From: Candidatus Sulfotelmatobacter sp.
Lineage (GTDB): Bacteria; Eisenbacteria; RBG-16-71-46
Direction: 5' to 3'
Assembly: GCA_035498555.1 (NCBI GenBank)
Contig: DATKAB010000009.1
Coordinates: forward strand, 1-57,963
DNA length: 57,963 nucleotides
The first letter of the stretch is position 1, and each line of letters starts with the position of its first letter. Shown here piece by piece: positions 16,447 through 27,084 of the stretch. The position numbers and the translations under genes are program-made. The notes beneath the pieces are model-generated. The model ran no database searches, was not told the origin of the DNA, and was given only the letters and a program-made list of their open reading frames with translations.

Positions 16447-17472
16447 ATGGCGAAATTGCGCATCGGTGTCCTGTACGACTTCTGGTGGGATGAGGACGAG
16501 GAGCGCACGCCCGGCGCGCGCCCCAAGCGCAAGCCGCCCGACGAAGACGTGCAGGAAGTCTACGAGGCGCTGAAGAAGGTCGGGCACAACCCGGTCTTTC
16601 TACGGCTCGACGGCACCGCCGAGAGCCTGGTCGAGCTGGCCCAGTCCGAATCCGACCTGATCTTCAACCTGGTTGAGTCGTTCGGCGGCGACGACAGCCA
16701 CGACAGCCGTGTGGCCGGCTACCTCGAGCTGCTGAATCGCAAGTTCACCGGCAGCGGTGCCCACGGGCTGTACCTCGCGCAGGACAAGGCACTCGCCAAG
16801 AAGATCTTCGCCTTCCACGGTATTCACACGCCCTATTTCGCCACCGTCTATCGCGGGCGCACCGAGCACTCGCACGACATCCAGTTCCCGGTGATCGTGA
16901 AGCCGGCGCGCGAGGACGGCTCGATCGGCATTCAGTTCGGCGCGGTGTGCGGCTCGATCAAGGAGCTGATGGATCGCATCGACTACATCCACGCCGAGTT
17001 CGATTCGCCGGCGCTGATCGAGGAATACATCGAGGGGCGCGAGTTGTACGTCGCGGTGCTCGGCAACGAAAAACCCGAGGCCCTGCCGATCGTCGAGCTG
17101 GATCTGTCGAAGCTGCCCAAGGGCACGCCCAAGATCGCCGGCAGCGAGGTGAAGTGGGAAGAGGATACCGAGGCCTACAAGAAGACCAAGGCCTTCCTGC
17201 CCGAGGATCTCGACGAGGGGCTGGCGGCGCGCATCCAGGACGTGGCCGTGCAGGCCTATCAGGCCCTGCAGCTGCGCGACTACGGTCGCATCGACTTTCG
17301 CCTGGCGTCCGACGAAACCCTGCACGTGCTCGAGGTCAATCCGAACCCCTATCTGCTGCCGAGCGCGGAGTTCTCGATGGCGGCGAAGAAGTCGGGGCGA
17401 AGCTACGCCGATCTCATTGGCGAGATCGCCGACCTGGCGATGGCGCGGTACTCGAACGGGGGAGCCGGGTAG
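16447..17472 (+). CDS. ATP-grasp ligase, D-alanine-D-alanine ligase-like
   Basis: A 341-residue ATP-grasp protein of the Ddl/carboxylate-amine ligase type. Features: an N-terminal Rossmann-like domain (KLRIGVLYDFWWDE), a central segment FPVIVKPAREDGSIGI that holds the ATP-binding Lys and glycine loop, EEYIEGRELYVAVL, and DYGRIDFRL...LHVLEVNPNP, which supplies the Mg-binding Asp/Glu/Asn residues. An acidic/basic insertion (WWDEDEERTPGARPKRKPPDED) near the start is unusual for true Ddl. No mur or van genes are nearby, so peptidoglycan synthesis is not supported. Ligation of a small carboxylate or amino acid is the family expectation. It is paired with the HEAGH peptidase just upstream. Confidence 0.85.
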   Translation: MAKLRIGVLYDFWWDEDEERTPGARPKRKPPDEDVQEVYEALKKVGHNPVFLRLDGTAESLVELAQSESDLIFNLVESFGGDDSHDSRVAGYLELLNRKFTGSGAHGLYLAQDKALAKKIFAFHGIHTPYFATVYRGRTEHSHDIQFPVIVKPAREDGSIGIQFGAVCGSIKELMDRIDYIHAEFDSPALIEEYIEGRELYVAVLGNEKPEALPIVELDLSKLPKGTPKIAGSEVKWEEDTEAYKKTKAFLPEDLDEGLAARIQDVAVQAYQALQLRDYGRIDFRLASDETLHVLEVNPNPYLLPSAEFSMAAKKSGRSYADLIGEIADLAMARYSNGGAG

Positions 17473-17509
17473 ATCGGCCGGTGCCTCTGGCGAGCGGGCC
17501 TGCGCGTCG

Positions 17510-17791
17510 CTACTGGATCGCGACCTTCGCGATCCCGGCCAGCTCATCCGGCATCGCGTCCTCGGAAACGTCGAAGCTCCGCTCGCCCTGATCGTCGATC
17601 AGCGTGACCTTGTAGCGAAACGGATGGATCGGGCTCGCCTGGCTCGCCGAAGCCGCCGCCCCTTCGGGCGACGGCTTCAGCAGCCGATCGAGCGCAGCGC
17701 GTTGCTCGGCGGTCAGGTCCTGCAAGTCCCGCTCGCCGCTCGCGGGCACGCCCGCGAATCCGCCCTTGCGCTCGATCCGGATCCTGCTCAT
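17510..17791 (-). CDS. Emfourin-like inhibitor of the adjacent M4 peptidase
   Basis: A 93-residue protein without signal peptide. The opening IRIERKGGFAGVPASGERDL matches the GGFAGI-type start of the protealysin inhibitor emfourin, followed by a short helix (EQRAALDRLL), a low-complexity linker, and a second conserved block (FRYKVTLIDDQGERSFDV...MPDELAGIAK). Its ATG immediately follows the TAG of the M4 peptidase gene (TAGATG), so translation is coupled. In Serratia, emfourin is a slow-tight-binding inhibitor encoded beside protealysin; the same job is inferred here from context and motif. Confidence 0.75.
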   Translation of the reverse strand: MSRIRIERKGGFAGVPASGERDLQDLTAEQRAALDRLLKPSPEGAAASASQASPIHPFRYKVTLIDDQGERSFDVSEDAMPDELAGIAKVAIQ

Positions 17792-18883
17792 CTAGGCGAC
17801 GTGCGCCCCCAGTGGAAGCTGCACCTGATCCCACGCATCGTGGGCCTTGTTGGCCAGCGTGGCGCCGCCGGTCGAGTCGGCTGCCTCGATCGTGAGCTGG
17901 GCGAAGTCCACGAACGTCGCATTGCTGTGCAGCCGCCTGTCCGTGCAGGCCTTGTACCACACCTTGATCGGCGAATCCCAAGCGTTTCCGCCCACCGACC
18001 GCGCGAACAGCGCGTACGCCTTGTTGGGAATGCCGCTGTTGTCGTGCACGTCGGCCGTCGGATCGAAATGGTCGTACGAGTCGGGTTGCGGCGACAGGCA
18101 GTGCGAGGCCTTGGGATCGACCATGTCACGCAGGCAGGCCTTGTTCGCCTGCTTGGCCCGCGGGCCCATGATGCCGGCGCCGATCAGCCAGCCATCGGCC
18201 CTGCTCACCGGCCACTGGTTGAGCCACTGGTTGAACGTGGCGCCGAACACGTCGCTGATGCTCTCGTTCAACGCCCCCGACTCGCCCTCGTACTGCAGTC
18301 CGCTCTCGTACTGCGTTACGCCGTGCGTCAGCTCGTGGCCGATCACGTCGGGCGAGTTGTAGAACTCGATGAAGACGGTGCCGTCGCCGTCGCCGTACAC
18401 CATCTGCTGCCCGTTCCAGAACGCGTTGTCGAAGTTCTGGCGATAGTGAACGCTCGACACCAGGTCCATGCCGTCGCCGTCCACCGAGTTGCGGCTGAAG
18501 ACGGTCTCGTAGAAATCGGCGACCTTGCCGGTGGTCTTGAAGACGGTCGAAGCCGCTGGATCGTTCGAGACGCCGGGATCGGGGATCGCCATGCCCGGCA
18601 GGGACGAACGATTCTTGCAATCGAACAACAGATCCTGCGGTGCGAGCTTCGGACGCAGCTCGAAGTCCGGGGATCCGATGCCGCCCCGATGCATCAGCGT
18701 CGCGACGCGTCCCGCCTCGCGAATCACGCGCAGCCGCGTGGTTTCGACCAGCGTGTCGCGTAAGTGACCGCGGACCTTCTTGTCCACCGTGGTGTCGTTG
18801 GCCCAGGTGCGCAGCACCTTCAGCGGAACGATGAAGCAGTGAGGACAGCTGCCGTGCGTGTGCCGGTGTTCGCGACCAGACAT
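17792..18883 (-). CDS. Protealysin-like M4 metallopeptidase
   Basis: A 363-residue thermolysin-family protease. The zinc site is HELTH at 183-187 with Glu207 in GALNESISDVFG as the third ligand; DVHDNSGIPNKAYALF carries the substrate-binding His. The pro-region is short, about 60 residues, and contains SCPHCFIVPLKVLRTW, matching the cysteine/Pro-Pro-Leu-type N-terminal motif of protealysins instead of the long FTP-PepSY propeptide of thermolysin. No signal peptide is visible, as in protealysins, which lack one. The ATG has a strong GAGGAGG. The inhibitor gene follows with no gap. Confidence 0.9.
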   Translation of the reverse strand: MSGREHRHTHGSCPHCFIVPLKVLRTWANDTTVDKKVRGHLRDTLVETTRLRVIREAGRVATLMHRGGIGSPDFELRPKLAPQDLLFDCKNRSSLPGMAIPDPGVSNDPAASTVFKTTGKVADFYETVFSRNSVDGDGMDLVSSVHYRQNFDNAFWNGQQMVYGDGDGTVFIEFYNSPDVIGHELTHGVTQYESGLQYEGESGALNESISDVFGATFNQWLNQWPVSRADGWLIGAGIMGPRAKQANKACLRDMVDPKASHCLSPQPDSYDHFDPTADVHDNSGIPNKAYALFARSVGGNAWDSPIKVWYKACTDRRLHSNATFVDFAQLTIEAADSTGGATLANKAHDAWDQVQLPLGAHVA

Positions 18884-19023
18884 TGGATACCTCCTCGCTT
18901 CCTCCGGCTCGGAGTCGGCCGAACCAGATTGCGTCTGAAGCACGCGGGGGCGGGATACAACCGGACGGGGTTCCGGTTCGTGGATCTCGAGCCGAGCTGG
19001 AATGCTTCGGCGCCGCCGAGAGA

Positions 19024-19037
19024 TCTCGTGCACGAGA
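19024..19037. promoter_or_regulatory. 14-base perfect palindrome between the M4 and haem-propeller genes
   Basis: TCTCGTGCACGAGA is perfectly self-complementary, and short AGAT / ATCT flanks add further dyad symmetry. It lies about 140 bases upstream of the M4 peptidase start and 121 bases upstream of the divergent gene at 19159, a fitting place for an operator. Confidence 0.35.
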
Positions 19038-19158
19038 ATCTATGGCGGCGATTCTGTGCCCACAAGGATATTCATGCGCCATTGCGGCAACTCGGATCGT
19101 CCGACTGGGCCGGTTCGCCCGGCGCTCCGCAGCGCCTGGTTGGAGCTACAATTCCCTG

Positions 19159-21246
19159 ATGCTGCGCTCCCGCCTCGCGCTCACGGCGATCGCCGCCCTC
19201 GCCCTCGGCGCCGCGTCTGTGCCAGCCGCGCCCCGCCCGAAGCTGCCGCCGATCGTGCTGGTCTCGCGCCGGCCGATCCCGGGCCACCCCGAGCGGGTCC
19301 CGGGCCTTGGGCCCTACGCGCGCACCGCGGCGCCCGGGGGCCGGCTGCTGGTGCTGGAGCCGGGCGGCGCGATCCGGAATCTGCTTCCCGACGGCCGCTT
19401 CTTCGACGTCAGCGACCCCTGCGTCTCATGGGACGCGAGGCGCATCGTGTTCGCGGCCACCGTGGCGCCGGACAGCGGCTGGCGCATCTGGTCGGTGGGA
19501 GCGAACGGCCGCCAATTGCGGCAACTCACGCGCAGCGATCGCGCGATCGACCTCTCGGGCTATGGGGCCGCGCGCGAGCGGCTCGAGCGCTATGACGACT
19601 TCGATCCGATCTGGCTTCCGAACGGGCAGGTGTGCTTCGCGAGCACGCGATTCCCGATGTTGTCGCAATCCAGCGACCTTCCGGTCTCCAATCTGTGGAC
19701 GGTGAACGCCGACGGCGCTCACGCGACGCGTCTCACCTCCGAGCGCAACGGCGCCGAGGAGCCGAGCGTGGATCCCAACACCGGCCGCATCGTCTACGCG
19801 CGCTGGTGGTTCAACCGCTGGCTGCCGTCCGAGCGGGAATCGAGCGGCATCACGTTGGACCGTGCCGCGGCGGTTCCCGCCGACACCGTCAATCTCTGGC
19901 AGGCGATCAGCATCCTGCCGAACGCCGAAGGGATGAAGCTCGCGGGCGGAGATCCGCGCACGCGCCCGACCACCATGGCGTACCAGCCCCTGGTGCTGAA
20001 GGGCGGGACGATGGTGGGCGTATGGACGACGCCGCTCTCGCTGGGCGCCCCCGCATCCGGCGATGCCGGATCCGGGCGGCCGGGGATCCAGATCTTCCCG
20101 GGCGGGTTCAGTGCGCCGATTCGCGTCGGAGGCGGCGGGAGTGATACCGGCGGGTGCGCGCCGGCAGCACTTCCCGATGGGCGATTGCTGGTCTCGCTCG
20201 ATCCGACAGGCCGGGGCGACTACGGCCTGTGGGTGATGCGCGCGGACGGCCGCTCGCCCAAGCGACTGCTCGACCTGCCCGGGACGCTCGAGCTCGACGC
20301 CGCGGCGCTGGTGGCGCGCCCGCGTCCGCCGCGCGCGAGCGCGCCGCGCCAGGTGCCGCCCGATTCGTTGCCGATCGCCGATCCCGCGCGGCTCACCGAC
20401 CTGATCCACACGTTCCGCTTCGATTGTCTCAACGTGTTCGCCAACGCTGCGCTCGACGCTCCGTTCCCGAGCGCCGTGCCGATGCAGCGCGACGTGCGCA
20501 TCCGCTTCTACGCCACTCTCGCCCGCCCGCGCGAGCCGGGCGGCGATACCGCGGTGCTGGTGCGCGAGGCGAAGGTGACGCCCTCGGGCGGCGTCCACGA
20601 GACCGACATGCCGGGCGACGTCCCGATGTTCGAGCAGCTGGTGGACGCCCAGGGCCACGTGCTGCGATCGGCCATGGGGCCGGCCCACGTCGCCGGCTCG
20701 AACTTCGCACCCATCACCTCGGGCACCAAGTGCGTGGGCTGCCACGTCGGTCACTCGGCGATCTTCGTGCCCATCACCTACACCAATGCCACCTGGATCA
20801 ACGCCTCGCCGTCCGCCGAGGCGACTGCCTCGAGCAGCGCGCCCGCGACCGCCGGGGCGGCCGGGGCGGTGGACCGGCGCACCCGCGGACCGGCCGCCGA
20901 GGTCGGCTGGATCGCGGACGGGGGAGCCGGGGAAAGGCTCCATCTTCGGTGGAGATGGCCCATTGAAGTGCGCGAGATGGTCCTATACCCTTTGCATTCG
21001 AATCCGCAGGAAGGCACGGATTTGCAGGTTCTCGAGGCGGAACTGGTCTTCAGTCGGAACGGTCGCGAAGTGTTCCGCACCACGCTGAGCGGGCCGCTCC
21101 CCGCCGCTGGCGCGCATGCAAAATGCAACGATGTTGAGGTCGACGCCGCGGATATCATTATGAGTCGCCTCGCGGGCCGGGTTCTCGGCCGGGAGGTCGC
21201 GGGGCTCGCCGAAGTCGAAACCATCGCCAGGCTGGTCGAGAAGTAG
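19159..21246 (+). CDS. Exported WD40/PD40 propeller protein with one c-type haem motif (HzsA-related)
   Basis: A 695-residue protein with a Sec signal peptide (LTAIAALALGAASVPAA). The first half has TolB/PD40-type blades (WDARRIVFAATV, YDDFDPIWLPNGQVCFASTR, NLWTVNADG). A CxxCH haem-binding motif is present at Cys525-Cys528-His529 (CVGCH) within a 'GTKCVGCHVGHS' context. The order of propeller then a single haem motif resembles the hydrazine synthase alpha-subunit-related (HzsA-like) proteins widespread in environmental bacteria. No hzsB/C genes or cytochrome maturation genes are nearby, so hydrazine synthesis is not implied. TACAAT lies six bases before the ATG, consistent with a very short leader. 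Confidence 0.7.
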   Translation: MLRSRLALTAIAALALGAASVPAAPRPKLPPIVLVSRRPIPGHPERVPGLGPYARTAAPGGRLLVLEPGGAIRNLLPDGRFFDVSDPCVSWDARRIVFAATVAPDSGWRIWSVGANGRQLRQLTRSDRAIDLSGYGAARERLERYDDFDPIWLPNGQVCFASTRFPMLSQSSDLPVSNLWTVNADGAHATRLTSERNGAEEPSVDPNTGRIVYARWWFNRWLPSERESSGITLDRAAAVPADTVNLWQAISILPNAEGMKLAGGDPRTRPTTMAYQPLVLKGGTMVGVWTTPLSLGAPASGDAGSGRPGIQIFPGGFSAPIRVGGGGSDTGGCAPAALPDGRLLVSLDPTGRGDYGLWVMRADGRSPKRLLDLPGTLELDAAALVARPRPPRASAPRQVPPDSLPIADPARLTDLIHTFRFDCLNVFANAALDAPFPSAVPMQRDVRIRFYATLARPREPGGDTAVLVREAKVTPSGGVHETDMPGDVPMFEQLVDAQGHVLRSAMGPAHVAGSNFAPITSGTKCVGCHVGHSAIFVPITYTNATWINASPSAEATASSSAPATAGAAGAVDRRTRGPAAEVGWIADGGAGERLHLRWRWPIEVREMVLYPLHSNPQEGTDLQVLEAELVFSRNGREVFRTTLSGPLPAAGAHAKCNDVEVDAADIIMSRLAGRVLGREVAGLAEVETIARLVEK

Positions 21247-21269
21247 TCCCCATCGCCCGGAGCTGCCGC

Positions 21270-24200
21270 ATGAATCTCCGCCAACTCGCGCTGCGCATCT
21301 CGTGGGCCGTGCTGGCCCTGTGCTTCGCCCGGCCCGCGCACGCCGGATTCCTGAACGGCGTGTTCTCTCGTGACGGCGTGGACGTCATCGCGGTCGGCGA
21401 CAGCGGCATGATCTATCGCTCGGTGGACGGCGGCGTGCGCTGGGCCAAGAGCTATCAGGGAAGCACGCCGCTCCGTGCGGTGGCGGGTCAGGGGCTGACC
21501 CTGCTGATCGTCGGCGACGGCGGCAAGATCCTGCGCAGCACCGACGCGGGCGGCACCTGGACCACGTTCACCGCCAGCGGCAGTCCCAATCTGCTCGACG
21601 TGGCGATGCCGAACAGCTCGACGGCCTACGCGGTGGGCTCGGGCGGCACGGCGCTCAAATCGGTGGACGGCGGCGCATCGTGGTCGCCGCTCGGTTCCGG
21701 CACCTCCAACACCATCAATCGCGCGCGGTTCGTGGATGCGACCCACGGCTGGATCGTGGGCAACGGCGGCTTCTCGGCGCGCACTCCCGACGGCGGCGTC
21801 ACCTGGTCTCCAAGCGGGCCTTCGACGCCCAATTCCCTCTACGCGGTGGATCAGCTCGGCTCGCGCATCTGGATCGCCGGCGCCAACGGCACATGCTGGA
21901 AGAGCATCAACGACGGCGCGAGCTGGACGCCGATCAATCTCAAGATCGATTCGCGCTCCGACGTGCGCGCGGTCACCATCCAGAGCGCCGATTCGGTGTT
22001 CATCGCCGGCGGCGGCGGCTTCCTCAGGCGCAGCACCGACGACGGCGCCACCTGGACGTTCCTCCAGCACACGCTGATGGGCGAGATCAGCGACATGATG
22101 TGGGTCGGCCAGCGCGGGTTCGTGAGCAGCATCCGCTCGCCGGCGGTGATGCACAGCAACGACGGCGGCAACAGCTGGCTGTGGGCGGTGACCACCAACA
22201 TCAATCAGAACTGGGTGCAGAAGCTGCCGCTTGGCACCGGTCAGATGCGGGGCAGCACCTTCGCGCTCAACGGCATCTATCGGAACGAGATCTACGCCGC
22301 GGTCGGCAACCATTTCTACGAGAGCCGCGACGACGGCGAGACCTGGACGCAGTTCTCGACCCTGCCCAGCACCTACGACCGGGTGAATGCCTTCCTGGTC
22401 TCGCCCAAGGACTCGCTGCAGATGGTGTGCACCGCCAACTCGCCGATGGCCCTGCTCTATTCGAACGACGGCGGCGCCAGCTGGACCACCACGCTGTCTC
22501 ACGCCTTCGGCGAGTACGGCATCCCGCTCGAGATGAACCCCGATCAGCCGGACACCGTCCTGTTCGGCGGCGACAGCGACGCCCTCATTCGCTCCACGAA
22601 CTTCGGCAAGACCTGGTCCACTTTCGGGAGCACGGTGTTCCGCAGCCCGTGCGATCTCATCGTCGTGCCCGAGTCCGACAGCAACGTGGTGCTGGTCGCG
22701 GACGGCATCACCGGGGTCGGCAATGCGAATCTCTGGCGCTCGACCGACGGTGGGGCGCACTTCACCCAGAACTACACCACCACCGGGTCCGAAGTGCCGG
22801 GGATGTCCATGTGCCGCCTGCGCAATACCACCGCGTTCGCCACCAATTGGACCAGCGGCGGCGTCGAGCGCACGCAGAATCGGGGACTCCAGTGGACACA
22901 GATCGCCACCACCGCGTCGGGCTGGGGCACCGACGTCTGCAAGGAAGATCCCAATCTGGTGCTCTACGGCGTCTACAGCGGGGGCGTGAGCTACCTGTCG
23001 TTCGACGGCGGCAACAGTTTCAGCGGGATCTCGCTGGTGGGCTCGAACGAGAGCTTCTACGCGCGTGATCGCAACTGCATTTTCGCGGCGACCGCGGGCG
23101 GCGGCGTCTTCAAGCTGATCACCACCTATTCACTCAGCTCGAACGCCATCCAGACCCTGACCGTGAACTCGGCCAACGGCGGCGAGGTCTGGGCGGGCGG
23201 CTCGGTGCACAACCTCACCTGGACCGCGTCCAACGTGGTGCTGGCGAAGATCGAATATCGCCGTACGCCGGCGGATTCGTGGCAGCTGGTGGCGACCGTG
23301 CCGGGCTATTACGGCAGCTATGCGTGGACCGTGCCCTTCGACGCCACTACCAGCGCCAGCATTCGCGTCAGCGACGCCTGGGACGCGACCCCGAGCGACA
23401 CCTCCGACGCCCAGTTCACGATCGCCACACCGATGATCTCCACCAGCAAGCCGAGCTTCGACTTCGGCAGCCACCCGATCGGCAGCATCACGCCCGATAG
23501 CATGACGGTCACCAACACCGGCACCGGGACGCTGCACATCACGACGATCTCCACCGCGGCGCCCGGCAACTTCCCGACGTCGCCGTTCAACATGACGGTC
23601 GCGCCGGGACTGCAGTACTCCGTATACGTGGCCTTCGCGCCGACCGCGGTGCATCCCTACGCCGACACGCTCACGATCGCGAGCGATGCTGCCAATACGC
23701 CCAACAGCCGCACGCCGCTGGCCGGCGTCGGCCTCGACACGTTGAGCCTGGCGATGGTGCTGCCGAACGGAGGGGAAGTGTTCCCGTACGGGACCAGCCA
23801 GAAACTGGTGTGGACGAGCATGCTGGTGCCGAACGTCGATCTCGACTACCGGGTCGGGCCGACCGCTCCGTGGCTGCCGATCGCCAGCAACGTTCCGGCG
23901 GCCGGGCACAGCTACGTCTGGACCGTGCCCAACGCGCCCACCAGCACGGCGCGGGTGCGCATCACGCAGAGCGGTGGCGGCCCCCAGGATCTGAGCGACG
24001 CCGATTTCAGCATCGTGGTGCCGCAGTTCGCCTCGTCGCCGATGAGCGAGATGGATTTCGACAAGACCGTGGTCGGCCTGCCGGTGGATGACTCGCTGCG
24101 CATCACCAACGCCGGCACCGGACCGCTCAGCATCCTGATGATCTCGAGCAGCCAGCCGCGCTTCGTGCCGCACCGCACCTCGCTGACGATTCCGCCGGGC

Positions 24201-24635
24201 GGCAGCGACACCGTGGGCGTGACCTTCACGCCGGTCGCGGCCGGGTTCGACACCGCCACCATCACGTTCACCACCAACGATCCCGGCAACCCGCATGCGC
24301 TCCGCGCGGTGGGAGTGGCCGGGACTCAGAGCAGCGTGGGCGGGCCGACTCCCACCCAATTCGCCCTGATGCAGAATCAGCCGAATCCTTTCCGCACCAC
24401 GACCGTCATTAGGTACGGGCTGCCTCGGGATTCGGACGTGTCGCTCGAGCTGTTCAATCTGCAGGGCGAGCGCGTGGCCACGCTGGTGCGCGGATCGCAG
24501 TCGGCGGGCAACTACGCGGTCGAGTTCGATCCGTGGCATGCTGCCCACGGCACCGCGCTTTCCACGGGCGTCTACTTCTATCGATTCCGCGCCGGGGAGT
24601 TCTCGGCGACCAAGAAGATGCTGTTGATGCGCTGA
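21270..24635 (+). CDS. Large secreted Ycf48/BNR-repeat protein with choice-of-anchor and FlgD-like sorting domain
   Basis: A 1121-residue surface or secreted protein. After a signal peptide (cleavage near ARPAHA-G) it has many Ycf48/BNR-like blades, each carrying SxDGGxxW (SVDGGVRW, STDAGGTW, SNDGGASW), over about residues 25-620. Two Ig-like segments and two ASPM-SPD-2-Hydin / choice-of-anchor D blocks (FDFGSHPIGSITPDSMTVTNTGTG) follow. The C-terminus is a FlgD/T9SS-like sorting domain: QNQPNPFRTTTVIRYGLP...VSLELFNLQGERV...GVYFYRFRAGEFSATKKMLLMR. Adhesion, gliding or extracellular polymer binding would fit. It follows the haem-propeller gene by 23 bases and may share its transcript. Confidence 0.8.
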   Translation: MNLRQLALRISWAVLALCFARPAHAGFLNGVFSRDGVDVIAVGDSGMIYRSVDGGVRWAKSYQGSTPLRAVAGQGLTLLIVGDGGKILRSTDAGGTWTTFTASGSPNLLDVAMPNSSTAYAVGSGGTALKSVDGGASWSPLGSGTSNTINRARFVDATHGWIVGNGGFSARTPDGGVTWSPSGPSTPNSLYAVDQLGSRIWIAGANGTCWKSINDGASWTPINLKIDSRSDVRAVTIQSADSVFIAGGGGFLRRSTDDGATWTFLQHTLMGEISDMMWVGQRGFVSSIRSPAVMHSNDGGNSWLWAVTTNINQNWVQKLPLGTGQMRGSTFALNGIYRNEIYAAVGNHFYESRDDGETWTQFSTLPSTYDRVNAFLVSPKDSLQMVCTANSPMALLYSNDGGASWTTTLSHAFGEYGIPLEMNPDQPDTVLFGGDSDALIRSTNFGKTWSTFGSTVFRSPCDLIVVPESDSNVVLVADGITGVGNANLWRSTDGGAHFTQNYTTTGSEVPGMSMCRLRNTTAFATNWTSGGVERTQNRGLQWTQIATTASGWGTDVCKEDPNLVLYGVYSGGVSYLSFDGGNSFSGISLVGSNESFYARDRNCIFAATAGGGVFKLITTYSLSSNAIQTLTVNSANGGEVWAGGSVHNLTWTASNVVLAKIEYRRTPADSWQLVATVPGYYGSYAWTVPFDATTSASIRVSDAWDATPSDTSDAQFTIATPMISTSKPSFDFGSHPIGSITPDSMTVTNTGTGTLHITTISTAAPGNFPTSPFNMTVAPGLQYSVYVAFAPTAVHPYADTLTIASDAANTPNSRTPLAGVGLDTLSLAMVLPNGGEVFPYGTSQKLVWTSMLVPNVDLDYRVGPTAPWLPIASNVPAAGHSYVWTVPNAPTSTARVRITQSGGGPQDLSDADFSIVVPQFASSPMSEMDFDKTVVGLPVDDSLRITNAGTGPLSILMISSSQPRFVPHRTSLTIPPGGSDTVGVTFTPVAAGFDTATITFTTNDPGNPHALRAVGVAGTQSSVGGPTPTQFALMQNQPNPFRTTTVIRYGLPRDSDVSLELFNLQGERVATLVRGSQSAGNYAVEFDPWHAAHGTALSTGVYFYRFRAGEFSATKKMLLMR

Positions 24636-24654
24636 TCCAGCGCCGGAGATCATC

Positions 24655-26262
<1,608 letters not shown>

Positions 26263-26340
26263 GAATCCCGCTGGCGGTGTTGCTCAGCCGCTCCTCGCCG
26301 CGAAGTAGCCTCGTCTTTCGCCCGCTTGCCATCGGGCTTC

Positions 26341-27084
26341 TCAGCCCGAGCCTCCTCCGGTCCTGGACGCCTCCAGCCTTCTCGCTCTCACCAAGAATGC
26401 GGTGAGCGCGAGGCCGAGCGCGACCGCCAGCAGCAGGTTCCAGAGGGCGAATGAGACCAGCCCGCCGGGCGTCATCACCCAGCCGGGCCGGATCGCCGCG
26501 AGCAGGGCGCCCGCGACGCTCAGGGCGCAATTGGTGATGAAGAGAGCGGCTACGGCGCGCTCGAGCGGCGTATCGAAGAACACCGGCGCCGCAAGCCCAG
26601 TGGCCAGGCCGAACAGCCCCCAGCCCCACATCTCGATCGCCCAGGCGAGAGACTTGGGATTTGACATCGAAAGCGTCGCGATCACCTGGGAGTTGCGATC
26701 GTCGAAGGGCTGAACGAGCGCCGGGATGAAGGTGGACTGGATCGCGTAGTTGAGCGTGATCAGCGCGGCGAAGGCGGCGGTGAAGGCGAGGGCCGCGGAA
26801 GTGAGCGCCCGGTGCGCCGGGCCCGCGATCCCGGGGATGCTTGCCATCATCACCACCAGCGAGCCGACCAGCACGATCCCGCCCAGGTAGGGCAGGCTTT
26901 GAATCGGATGGTAGTGGCGCGCGAAGATCTCGGCGTCCTGCCACGCCGGTTGCGGGTGCATCGCGCGGACCACGAGCAGCGCCAGCGGGCCCGAGAGCAC
27001 GACGCCGAGCAACGCGCCGGCCGCGCTCCAGGCGCCGGTGCGGCAGGCGCCCGCCTGCGGGGAAGGAAAGTGGTCGCCCGTCAC
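26341..27084 (-). CDS. Conserved multi-pass membrane protein
   Basis: A 247-residue protein with about seven hydrophobic helices (TGAWSAAGALLGVVLSG, GGIVLVGSLVVMMA, ALAFTAAFAALITLNY, the WGLFGLATGLAA region and others). A conserved loop, NYAIQSTFIPAL, carries polar residues. I cannot name the family. Its GTG start at 27084 overlaps the stop of the preceding membrane-protein gene (GTGA). It is the last member of a leftward unit ligA-polX-membrane protein-membrane protein. Function unknown. Confidence 0.7.
   Translation of the reverse strand: MTGDHFPSPQAGACRTGAWSAAGALLGVVLSGPLALLVVRAMHPQPAWQDAEIFARHYHPIQSLPYLGGIVLVGSLVVMMASIPGIAGPAHRALTSAALAFTAAFAALITLNYAIQSTFIPALVQPFDDRNSQVIATLSMSNPKSLAWAIEMWGWGLFGLATGLAAPVFFDTPLERAVAALFITNCALSVAGALLAAIRPGWVMTPGGLVSFALWNLLLAVALGLALTAFLVRARRLEASRTGGGSG

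Noticed and set aside
16447-17472. Assigning ddl (D-Ala-D-Ala ligase) as gene name
   Set aside because: The ATP-grasp core fits, but the N-terminal insertion, the peptidase partner and the lack of mur genes argue against a confident cell-wall assignment.
19159-21246. Hydrazine synthase subunit and hence anammox metabolism
   Set aside because: Only the propeller and a single haem motif are shared. No other subunits or multihaem cytochromes are present.
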